This document shows, piece by piece, positions 54,792-64,000 of a stretch of DNA of 64,000 nt. The notes below the pieces were generated by a model that ran no database searches, was not told where the DNA came from, and saw only the letters and a list, made by a program, of their open reading frames with translations. The translations under genes and the position numbers were made by a program. Position 1 is the first letter of the stretch, and each line of letters begins with the position of its first letter. The DNA comes from Haematobia irritans (Eukaryota; Arthropoda; Insecta; Diptera; Muscidae). The DNA is taken from assembly GCF_050003625.1 (NCBI RefSeq), contig NC_134400.1:224728085-224792084 (forward strand), given 5' to 3'.

Positions 54792-57700
54792 TGAGTGGGA
54801 GCATAGTGGTCCTCTGAATGCCATTGTCTACTCAACAAATAAAGACACATCCGCCACATCGAGCTTTTCTGCTAAAAGCCAACAAAAACGAACCACCGAT
54901 GCTTCATCGTTAGCCTATGTTTCAACTACAAAAACGAATAGAGGTGATAATCGCAATCGAAGAAGAAAAAAACGTCATGCTGATCATGGACATGGTTCTA
55001 GTGAAATACCTGCCAGGCCCGAAATTACCGAAACATTTGTGAGAAGGATATTCAGTGAGTATGGCAGTGGTGACACAATAAACATAGAGGATTTCCAGCG
55101 TATGTTAGAAAAATTGGGTTTACATCAATTACTGCCGCAGAAATTGCTTCGTAGTCATGAGGATAGTGACAATGAAACGGTAAGTATTATCAAGAATAAA
55201 TGAAAGATACCCACTACCTACGTTTGTCTCGGGTGCAAATGTGCATTTTGCGGAAGCAATAAAATAATTAATTTACAGCCCCTAATAATTAATTTACAGC
55301 GACGAGTTTAGTGATCAAGTGACGATTTTTAGTTTAAAGAAGTTAGAAATCAAAATATAAATTTGAAAAAGTTATATTGAGTAATGGTCAACAATTGAAT
55401 GAGATGGTGGAAACGTAGAAAGGAATCCATGGAGGAGATTGGACTTCTCCGCCAAAATATAAACTTTTGTTTGCTGCCAATATATTAGCAAGTTTTATTT
55501 TTTCATATAAATGTTGTATTGGGATCCTCTTTCTATCAAGGCGACTTTTCAAGTTATATCCACTGATGCCATATTATGGTTTCTGTTGTGTATACGAAAC
55601 GTTTGGCCGGGACTATCCTAGATCCTTGTGTAGGTGTCTAAAACTTTGTCCACGTCAAATTTTTATCGTGGCAGCCTGTTTATATATTGTCCAGTAACAG
55701 CTGTTTTGTTTATGGATTAAAGAGAATGGGTGTTAGGATTTTATCCACTAGAGACGCTGCTTCCTCTTTATGGCTTCTTTGTTGGTGTTAATAAAGCGTT
55801 ATCTTGTAACCACAATAGGGGCATATCATTAGTTTTATTGTATCGAATACATCTAAATGTGATTTAACATTCCAAACGAGTGATTAAACAATTAATACTA
55901 ACATAAAATACATTATATTTCGTCTACTATTCTCTTTCAGTGTATTGGAGATTCTAAATTGATAAGCTATGTAAAATCGCATGATCATCATGAACATGAT
56001 CATAACCACCATCATGAAAGTCATTATTCGAACGAATCTTCAGATGTGGATATTCGCAACTGTTCCGATTCTACAGAGGGCTGTGCTTTAGCTCACACAC
56101 ATATGGATGATGATGGACACGATCATGACCACGATCACCATGATCATTCCAATTATACGTTGTCTTCAGAAGATATCGTCAATGTATGCCCTGTTCTTTT
56201 GTATCAATTAACCTCCACCAGTGATTCCAACAACAAAGGTTGCATTGAAGCAGATATTTTATTAGAGATCGATGAACATGAAGCTAAACGTGTCAAACGT
56301 CCCAAAGAGGATATTATTTTTGGTAAGTGGATTTTGGAATTATTAGACTATTTGGACATTTTGGTAATCATTTTTATCACATTCCAGTGTGGATTTATTC
56401 ATTCGCCGCAGTATTTGCCTGCAGTATTCTTGGTTTAGTTGGTGTTGCAATAATACCCTTCATGAATTCACGTTTCTATAAACACATCATTCAGTTTTTG
56501 GTTGCATTGGCTGTTGGCACCATGACAGGTGATGCTTTGCTGCACTTGTTGCCTCATGTAAGTATTGGCATAGCACATTTAATGAATAAATTTTAAACAT
56601 TGTTACATTCGCGTCCAACTTTCAATTGCTCAACAGTCTTTAGCTGGCCAGAATGAGAGTAATATGATCTTTAAAGGCCTTACCTGCATGGGTGGCATTG
56701 TGTTTTTCTATATAACCGAACATGGTTTAACTATGGTCTCCGAGTGGCGTAAAAGTGTTGCCAAAAAAGAGGCTACCAAACCATCTAGAGCAAAGGTGAT
56801 GCGGGACCCAGACTCATCGCACAACAATTCGGTGGCAGGTGATAAAGTATGCAAATCCAAATACAGCTCATATCCATACTGCTATGATGAAATTGCAATG
56901 GACACGAAAAACGATGTTTGGTTACATTTACCCAACAGCAAGGCTGCTGACAATGTTGCTTCAATTAGAAATGGAAAATTAGATGCTGATCCCGTCGAGA
57001 ATGCTACGCAATCATTACTATCTACGTCGCAAAACAATTATGCTCCTCTGGCAGATAGAAATCATGCAATGCATCATCACCATAATGACTTGCAGCAGTC
57101 ATCACAACCGAACAGTACATCATCTTGCCACAGCCAACAAGTTCCTGACAGTAGTACATTGGCAACTGACTTAGATGGCAATGTGGTCGGTGATGGTCCC
57201 ACAATAAATACAGTAACGGCGAATGCAACGAATGGAAAGGATTTAATGAATGACACCGTTACAGTAATTCTCAGAGAACATGAATCGTCACACCATGGTC
57301 ACTCTCACAAACATGGGCATGTACATTCGCCGCCGGAATCCTTGAGCGCTGTTGTATGGATGATCATCATGGGAGATGGTTTACATAATTTTACCGATGG
57401 CATGGCAATAGGTAAGTCAAGCATTCTACAAATGTTTCCAATATAAATTGATATGATATTAAATCCGTTGTCGTCAATTACTCTTAAGGCAGAAGAAAAA
57501 TTAAGTCTGCTTTTTTTGACTATTGTTAGTAGCATATGCAACTCTATATTCTAAATGTCGCGATTCGCCAGGTTGCAATGGATTACTTCCACAGAAGAAA
57601 TCGATAACCGAACGAACTGTTTCATTGTTTTTACAATGGTATCTGCAAACGGAACTAACGGCAATTGAAATATACATATTTTGAATGTTAAAAATGTTAA

Positions 57701-60131
57701 TTAACTAAAATAAGTCAATCTTTGAAATAGGAGGTCCCTTTCAGTGTGCTACTCTCTTTTTGAGGTAATCCTGGCAGAATTTACACAAAAGAATTCGAAG
57801 AGCCAACAAACTTTACAAATGGAACTTAAAAATGTTTTAGCCCTTATATTATGTTGGGGTCAGTTGATGACCCATATGGTATTTTTCATCAGCGCATTTA
57901 TCACTGTTGGAATATAATTAAAAGTTCTTACTACTCAGCAAGAAAACAGTACATGTCAACAATTTGTGCACTGACTAGTAAGAACTTTTATTTATATTCC
58001 AACAGTAAGAAATGCGCTGATGAAAACTACGATGTGGGTCATTAAATGACCCCAACATAATATAAGGGTTAAGGAATTAGTTTTCTTGTTAGCCTGATAC
58101 TGAAACAGGCGATTAACGTCCAAATGCATGATATCTTAATTTTACAATTCATTATTCTTCGAGCTTTACGGACAAAGTAGATCAAGGAATTTGATCAATA
58201 GAACCATTGAAAAGAAAACGCCAGATACAAATCTATATACGCCTAGAATAAAAAGTGAATTGAGTTTTGTAAGTCGTTAAATGGGAATATTCCTTTCAAT
58301 TACCTTGAGAAAAATACCTCCCCGTACAAATCGTGTCCAATGCAGAACTAATACTAACCTCGGGATGATACTTGTTTTCGGCGGTAGCGTGCAGATTGGT
58401 ATTTTCATACCTATGGAATAGATCACAATTTGTTCGTTTGGGAAGCCGAGATTCACATATTGTGAACCTAACTTGTGGGTCTGTGTTAGACCCGTTATTT
58501 TTTATATAGTTTATGTTGTTGTTGTAACAGTTTATTGTCATTTCATCCAATATTTTTGTTCTTTCTGACTGGCTAGATAACAATAATCCATTGACAAACC
58601 CCAACAAAACCAATGTGATCGTATTTCGTATAGGCCATAGGTTGGTTTCACATCCAATGATTTTTTTATATCAGAGGTCTGGCCATTGATTATGTAAATA
58701 GTAGTAAATGCCTGGGTGTGATTATCGATCAGTTCTTGGATTTTGGTGATCATATTGATTTTATCTCTAATAGGATTGTAAACTACTATTCGGAATTAGT
58801 ATCGTGCACTTAGAATTTTAATAAAAATCGTCTTCCACTTGAATTAAGAAACTTTTCATATTCTGTTCCTATGTTTAGACACAAGCTTACTTCAAATTTT
58901 TTAACTCTCTGATAACAGTTCCTTTTATGATTGTTTTTAACATCCGTGCAGCTAGGGCTATGAATATATGTAAACATTTAATTTTTTGTGTTTTATATAT
59001 ATGGGTGGGGAGCCGCGTTATTTGTACATTACTGAAGAAAATAATTGGATTAAAAACTACTTGTATACTATTTGTAATAATGTTTAATGGCCTTGAAGGC
59101 TTTATATTACAATAAAGAAATAAATAAATATATAAAATTAGACTCATTGTGAATAGGATAGTTCGGTATGTACTCAAATGGGGTCAAATTGTTCGAACAT
59201 GTGAGTGGAAAGGTAAAAGAATTTCTGGGATGCAGTGTTGACGATTATATTTCACTTCGAAACATTTTGTTCTTTTTCAGGGCTATAAAAAGGCAGTTGC
59301 CTTCTCATATAATAACGAGATTTGATTTGGATCCATAGCTAGGGTATGGAATTGCTTGCCGATAGTGCTCAGGAATTTCAACTTCACTTTTGTACGGTTC
59401 CGCAATGAATTGTAGCTTAGATTCCAAAATGAGTAATTGATCGATACAGCTTGTAGTAGCAACTTTTTTCTCTTAATGTAAATCTGAATTTAGTTTTATT
59501 CTAATATTCTGTACAAATTTAATTTTTTTAGTGGCAGTACACTATTATTGGCCTCATTTTGTTTTTTTTTGTTTTGCCTTAATAAATTATTATTATATCC
59601 ATTAAAATAAATAAATTAATACAGTTACAATAAATACAATCATTCATTTCAGGAGCTGCCTTTGCTGAAAATATGGCTGGTGGGTTTTCAACTGCATTGG
59701 CTGTTTTCTGTCATGAATTACCCCACGAATTAGGAGATTTTGCTATTTTGATGAAAGCTGGCATGTCAGTTAAATCGGCTGTGTATTACAATTTATTAAC
59801 CGGTGTTTTGAGTTTCATTGGAATGATATTCGGGATAATATTTGGTCAATCTCATGAGACGGCACAATGGATGTTTGCAGCAGCCACTGGTCTATTTATT
59901 TACATAGCAATGGTTGATATGGTATGCAATATTGTGATTTTTGAAAAATATACACACAACTAATCCATTATTGTTTTTTCCTTTGGTTTACAGATGCCTG
60001 AAATATCAGCAGCCCACAAATCATTGCAGCAATTTGCATTGCAAATATTGGGTATGTCTAGCGGTGTATTACTTATGCTCTTGATAGCCATATTTGAGGG
60101 TGACTTAATGACAATATTTTCAACTAATTAA
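54673..60131 (+). CDS. foi: ZIP zinc transporter, LIV-1 subfamily (fear of intimacy)
   Basis: Six coding exons: 54673-55179, 55941-56322, 56388-56557, 56637-57411, 59653-59921 and 59994-60131. All have GT-AG borders and matching phases and give 746 residues. An N-terminal signal sequence (MARHIMAVCVVCLLCADHLP) is followed by a long His-rich extracellular part (HDHHEHDHNHHHE, then HDHDHDHHDH). The LIV-1 Cys-Pro motif occurs as CPVLLY near residue 252. TM helices start at VWIYSFAAVFACSILG (about 297). A large loop with HHGHSHKHGHVH separates TM3 from TM4. The metal-path motifs HNFTDG (TM4) and HELPHELGD (TM5, near 632) are complete. The family imports zinc into the cytosol. Fly foi acts in gonad and tracheal morphogenesis through E-cadherin. 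The 2.2-kb intron 4 is full of mobile-element debris, while the other introns are 65-761 bp. A 5'UTR exon begins at 54463 after a TTTACAG acceptor. Confidence 0.95.
55180..55940 (+). other. foi coding intron 1
   Basis: This 761-bp intron runs from donor ACG|GTAAGT to acceptor CTCTTTCAG. It contains a 17-bp direct repeat (AATAATTAATTTACAGC) at about 55264-55302. No nested gene is recognised; the 76-codon frame at 55467 has no signature. Confidence 0.8.
57841..58068. mobile_element. 228-bp foldback element at a TTAA-like site in foi intron 4
   Basis: It starts CCCTTATATTATGTTGGGGT and ends with the complement. Arms of about 100 bp pair nearly perfectly (including 'catcagcgcattt' and 'aaaagttcttact'). 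TTAA follows on the right (58069-58072) and TTAG, a probable mutated TTAA, precedes on the left. The CCC ends with TTAA fit piggyBac-type MITEs. Confidence 0.75.
58290..59128 (+). pseudogene. LINE RT remnant in foi intron 4
   Basis: On the plus strand at about 58700-58765 the translation CLGVIIDQFLDFGDHIDFIS matches the RT C-terminal block also seen at 23.4 kb. After a deletion and a stop, RLPLELRNFSYSVPMFRHKL follows, ending at a TGA near 58912. The 3' end reads AATAAAGAAATAAATAAATA near 59113-59132. The upstream extent is uncertain. Confidence 0.65.
59140..59440 (+). pseudogene. Second LINE RT C-terminal remnant in foi intron 4
   Basis: Plus-strand pieces NRIVRYVLKWG and ARVWNCLPIVLRNFNFTFVR match the C-terminal end of the family at 19.8-23.9 kb, with stops between. 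It is in the same orientation as the preceding remnant and as foi itself. Confidence 0.6.
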
Positions 60132-61369
60132 AACGGGCAACTAATAGCAATGCAGCAGAATATACAACACAATCAAAGCAACATCTTGTACATTAATATG
60201 GATTCCTATAAAATACAAAAGAAAATAGCTAAGAGAAGAACATAACAATATTCTCTATATCTCTATAAATCCTCAACAACATTCTTTACAAAAAAACTCG
60301 CCCAAGAAAACACACTACCAATCGAATATACAATATAAAAAATACAAGCATTATAAAATTTATGAATTATAGAATTAATACTACCAATCAATAATAAGAA
60401 ACACAATGCCCGTTATTTAAATCTCTAATTTAGTGATAAAAAAAACCAACCAAGTATGTCTATTTATACAAAGTATAATAAGCTCAAATGTTAACTACTC
60501 ACATTTACTCCCTTCCCATTTTTCTACTGATACACAAGCAACCGTATATACACCATGTTTCTCCATTAACATCATTCTTAATTTCTAATTTTTTGTATAA
60601 ATATAAAAGCTATCTCGCCTTTCTGTACGTTCTCAAATAAGAATTTACAATATTGTTCTTTTCATACAATCATGCTCTTAATTTAAATTTCATTTCAAAT
60701 ACGCTCTCACTCAATTATACAATTTTGAACAAAAAGGACTGATGAAATTGCGGAATAAATATGAAATTTTATACTTCACTGGTATGCCAGATCTGCATAC
60801 TACAGGAAAAACATACTATGTACGTCTAATTTCCCATTTCTCTTCCTCTTGGTTTGTCCTATATTATTAAGTTAATATTTTTTGTTACATATTGTTTTTC
60901 AGTGAGTTTATTTTTCATTTTCTGTGTCGTTTTGTTTACTTAATAATAGCTGTAAGTCCTATGATTATATAATGTGTTTATTATAGTATACTTAAGTTTG
61001 TAATGAAATAAGCAAGCAGCCAATATCCATTGAAGCAACCAACCAACAATCGCAGCAGAAGTAAAATGTATTGTAACTTAATTCATATTAAAAAAACACA
61101 AAACGAATATTTATAAACCTTGTCGTAAATTTTCTTTCTCTTAAATACACTGTAAGTGATTAATTCTTGAATATTTTTTTAAACGAAAATATATCCTACT
61201 ATGAAATAATTTTCTTTGAAATTTATTTTGAACTAAAATGGAAATAAGTTGAAGATTCGTATCACTTCGGACATGCTATGTAGGGGTTCCAATATAATTC
61301 ATATGTAATATATTCCAATTTATTATAACTGTACTGACATCTCTGAAATAGAATTGAAATTATCGCAGT
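60132..61369 (+). other. foi 3' region and intergenic sequence
   Basis: AT-rich, with no coding frame. An AATAAA at about 60752 (GCGGAATAAATATG) is a reasonable poly(A) signal, which would give a 3'UTR of about 640 bp. Nothing else is recognised. Confidence 0.4.
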
Positions 61370-62135
61370 GGCGATTTTACAAGGAAAATGTTGGTATTTT
61401 GGCCATTTTTGTCGAAATCAGAAAAACATATATATGGGAGCTATATCTAAATCTGAACCGATTTCAACCAAATTTGGCACGCATAGCTACAATGCTAATT
61501 CTACTCCCTGTGCAAAATGTCAACTAAATCGGAGCAAAAATTTGGCCTCTGTGGTCGTATGAGTGTAAATCGGTCGAAAGCTATATATGGGAGCTATATC
61601 TAAATCTGAACCGATTTCAACCAAATTTGGCACGCATAGCTACAATGCTAATTCTACTCCCTGTGCAAAATTTCAATTAAATCGGAGTAAAAGATTGGCC
61701 ACTGTGGTCATATGAGTGTAAATCGGGCGAACGATATATATCGGAGCTATATCTAAATCTGGACCGATTTCAATAAAATTTGGCACACTTGACTACACTA
61801 CTAATTGTACTCCTAGTGCACAATTTTAAGCAAATTAGGGTAAAACTCTGCCTTCTGGGGCCATATAAGTCCATATCGGGCGAAATATATATATGGGAGC
61901 TATATCTAAATCTGAACCGATTTCTTCCAAAATCAATAGTCTTCTATTCTGCAACCTAGACTTTGATTACAAAAATGTGTTCACGGACAGACGGACAGGG
62001 CTATATCGACTCAGGAGCCCACCCTGAGCATTTTTGCCAAAGACACCATGTGTCTATCTCGTCTCCTTCTGGGTGTTGCAAGCATATGCACTAACTTCTA
62101 ATATCCTGTTCCACAGTGTGGCGCAGGGTATAAAA
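61370..62135. repeat. Interspersed repeat in reverse orientation, with about 150-bp internal units
   Basis: The phrase 'gggagctatatctaaatctg' with 'aaccgatttcaaccaaattt' recurs at roughly 61440, 61590, 61745 and 61900. The right end (CCACAGTGTGGCGCAGGGTA) is the counterpart of the TATACCCTTCACCAC start. It includes 'ggacagacggacagggctat', common in fly repeats. No coding function. Confidence 0.7.
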
Positions 62136-62204
62136 ATAACGGGATGTCTCCAAAACTGTTCCATACATTTTTTCGAATTCAGCAGATCAAAGTACAAATG
62201 TTGC

Positions 62205-63300
62205 CTCAGTGGAATAACTTATAGTCTGGACTAAAGGTGTGCGCGTGAGTGAAATTTCACGTACACTCACGCACATTCACGAAGTCAAATATTTATTCAC
62301 GCACGCTCACGCACAATAAGTGTCGCAACCACTCACGCACATTCACGAGATGAAAAGCAGTACTCACGCACGAAAAACTTTCACAGACTCACGCTCACGC
62401 ACGATTCACGACAATTCACGTGACTAAAGACAAATTCACGAGACTCACGACATTTTCCAACCGGGAATGAGCAAAGGTAACAAAATTTATAAATAAAATA
62501 TAGTTCGACAGTTAAATCAATTTCATTTAACATAAGTAAGAATTAAATCATTATTTTTAAGAATTAAATCTTGATTTTTATCGTGAGCGTGATTTTGCAG
62601 AAATTGTATTCACGCACATTCACGCGTGAATCACGTGTGTCACGACAATTACGTGTCACGCGCACACCTCTAGTCTGGACGGCGCATAAGGTGCTCTTAA
62701 AGCAGACCTTAGACGGTCGGATAATCACTACGACAGAGGTTCGCCTATTTGTTGTGTGTTCGCTCAAGTTTTGCCCTTATACTGCACGAACAAATATGAT
62801 GACAACATGAAAAATAAGAAAAATAAACATAAACATAAATAATTAAGATGTACGAAAAGTTGCGGGTGAACCCATTTTTTACTAAAAAAAACAAATGGAA
62901 GAAAATAATAAAAATCCGGGTATATGTGGCAAAACAATGATTCCTGAAATAATCCACATTTAATAAATTACAAATCACTTGATGAATTTCAGAATACTTC
63001 CCGCCTGGTTTTGCATTGAATGGAAGTGGATTTTTTATTTCTTAAATTTCCAGCCAGATCCATCATTAATTTCATTGCAGAAATGCCTGTTTTTATTGTG
63101 AAAATCAATTTGTTTTTTATAATGTTTGGCGAACATCCCCTTACACCTAATGATTTGTGCCACTCAACCAGAAAAAATCAAAGTTGTTTTGATTTTATGC
63201 CAACATGTCCCCGCAACATGACCTTATACTAACGGATTTGTCGCCGCAACGTGTTGTGTCGCAGAATTTATGCGACCGTATACGGTCCCTTAAGATTTGT
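62205..63300. repeat. Dispersed repeat, split by a hAT-like MITE
   Basis: The left piece 'ggaataacttatagtctgga' and the right part with 'gtcgccgcaacgtgttgtgt' (63241-63262) match the segments at 12372-12510 and 7983-8020. It is interrupted at 62233-62672. The middle (62700-63190) has no gene. Confidence 0.5.
62233..62672. mobile_element. 440-bp CACTCACG hAT-like MITE, third duplication-flanked copy
   Basis: Ends TAAAGGTGTGCGCGTGA and TCACGCGCACACCTCTA are flanked by GTCTGGAC (62225-62232 and 62673-62680). The interior is dense in CACGCACACTCACG-like motifs. Its termini differ from the 43953 copy by GCGCGTGA for GCACGTGA. Confidence 0.87.
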
Positions 63301-63315
63301 CTCCGATAAGATAAA

Positions 63316-63375
63316 AATCGATAGATGCGTCATCGATCACATAAATGACCTGCTGTATCGATTAAGTTATCGAAT
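63316..63375. promoter_or_regulatory. Cluster of TATCGAT-like motifs upstream of ergic53
   Basis: AATCGATA (63316), CATCGATC (63331), TATCGATT (63356) and TATCGAAT (63368) lie within 60 bp, about 350-400 bp before the ergic53 start. They resemble the DRE motif (TATCGATA) of fly housekeeping promoters. None is a perfect match. Confidence 0.35.
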
Positions 63376-63724
63376 ATAAATTACGGTATGGCAAACATAA
63401 GGGATTTGACTTGAAAAGTTGGATAACGACATTATTGGAAGAATATAAATACAGTGGATAATCAATATAATTTAGAAAAAAATTATTGTTTCTTATATTC
63501 GTTTTTTATCGAATGACGCATAAAGTAGGTAATTGCATTTAGTAACACATTCACTGATTTATTTGTTATGGCTTTTTGACATTGGCACACGGCCGTAGTG
63601 TACACATATAATCGAGTAGTTGTTATCAAAATAAAATGTCGATTATCCACGATTATCGAGTCAAAACCACCACCACTAGATGTATGACCATCTCAAATTG
63701 TCAAATATCAAGAGAAAAATTGAA

Positions 63725-63911
63725 ATGTTGTTTCTCCGGTCTTTCGTCTTAATTTTACCTTTATTGGTATTAAATGCTAATGGGCAAACAAATCCAAATG
63801 CGCCTCCGAGTCATGTTGGGGTCCATCGCAGATTTGAGTACAAATATTCATTTAAACCACCATACTTGGCTCAAAAGGATGGAACAGTTCCATTTTGGGA
63901 ATACGGTGGCA
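63725..63911 (+). CDS. ergic53: ERGIC-53/LMAN1 L-type lectin cargo receptor, first coding exon (partial)
   Basis: The chosen start MLFLRSFVLILPLLVLNANG gives a typical signal peptide. An in-frame ATG at 63680 would add 15 polar residues ahead of it and is less likely. The mature N-terminus then reads HRRFEYKYSFKPPYLAQKDG and VPFWEYGG, the diagnostic opening of the L-type lectin domain. The exon ends at 63911 with donor GGCA|GTAAGT, and the next exon lies beyond the right edge. The family carries mannose-bearing glycoproteins from ER to Golgi. The upstream 500 bp include old repeats and a cluster of TATCGAT-like motifs. Confidence 0.9.
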
Positions 63912-64000
63912 GTAAGTAGCATATAGTAGCAACAACAACAATAAAGGGAAGCATTTGACAACACACAGGCACGTCCACGTCAGTGAAAAACATATGCCTT

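Noticed and set aside
55467..55697. 76-codon frame in foi intron 1
   Set aside because: No domain, no splice support; intron sequence.
58296..58753. Minus-strand frames in foi intron 4
   Set aside because: The plus strand of this stretch encodes recognisable RT C-terminal motifs, so the minus frames are shadows of a decayed LINE.
63680..63724. ATG at 63680 as the ergic53 start
   Set aside because: It is in frame, but the 15 added residues are polar and would bury the signal peptide that begins ideally at the Met at 63725.

Overview
This window looks like a piece of a muscoid (calyptrate) fly genome. It is AT-rich, the host introns are short (53 to 95 bp in the compact genes) and the repeats are of dipteran type. 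The three host genes that can be named have clear Drosophila orthologues. No bacterial-type operon is present. The species cannot be fixed from the sequence alone.

Host genes. (1) The 3' part of an unrecognised minus-strand gene lies at 1-1004, with one 95-bp intron, and runs off the left edge. (2) Rcd5, the microspherule protein 1 orthologue, lies at 8198-9981 in four exons. (3) The LIV-1 type ZIP zinc transporter foi lies at 54673-60131 in six coding exons, with an upstream noncoding exon. (4) The first coding exon of ergic53 (LMAN1-type cargo receptor) begins near 63725 and runs off the right edge. These genes are functionally unrelated: chromatin and centriole biology, zinc transport, and ER-Golgi transport.

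Everything else is mostly transposable-element sediment. The block 1019-8127 is bounded by inverted ends and holds an array of copies of a 789-bp element with CCCTGCC termini. A nearly complete Jockey-clade retrotransposon with two intact ORFs lies at 12774-17805 on the minus strand. Degraded LINE pieces of another family lie at 19.7-23.9 kb and again inside the large foi intron. Two hAT-like elements with 8-bp duplications sit side by side at 26.6-28.2 kb.

From 30.5 to 35.5 kb there is a three-layer nest: a Ty3/gypsy integrase remnant, split by a TIR element rich in minisatellite, which is split by a 5'-truncated LINE with an open 1122-codon frame (EN, RT, RNase H). From 37.2 to 40.2 kb an old CACTG-type element contains a dead mariner, and that mariner contains a tRNA-derived SINE and three other insertions. 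The SINE ends in the same sequence as the LINE at 31.4-34.9 kb, so the two look like a LINE/SINE mobilisation pair. From 41.2 to 46.2 kb there are nested CACTG-type elements, a long-TIR element with an 8-bp duplication, and a hAT-like MITE family packed with CACTCACG motifs; a TTAA-flanked piggyBac-like element is nested in one copy. An internally deleted DD41D mariner-like transposase lies at 49.15-50.09 kb, and a hAT remnant that keeps its C-terminal transposase motif lies at 50.94-51.86 kb.

Nothing here is a new multi-gene pathway. The most notable system is the LINE/SINE pair. After it come the CACTCACG hAT MITE family and the insertion series, whose empty sites can be read from sister copies in the same window.
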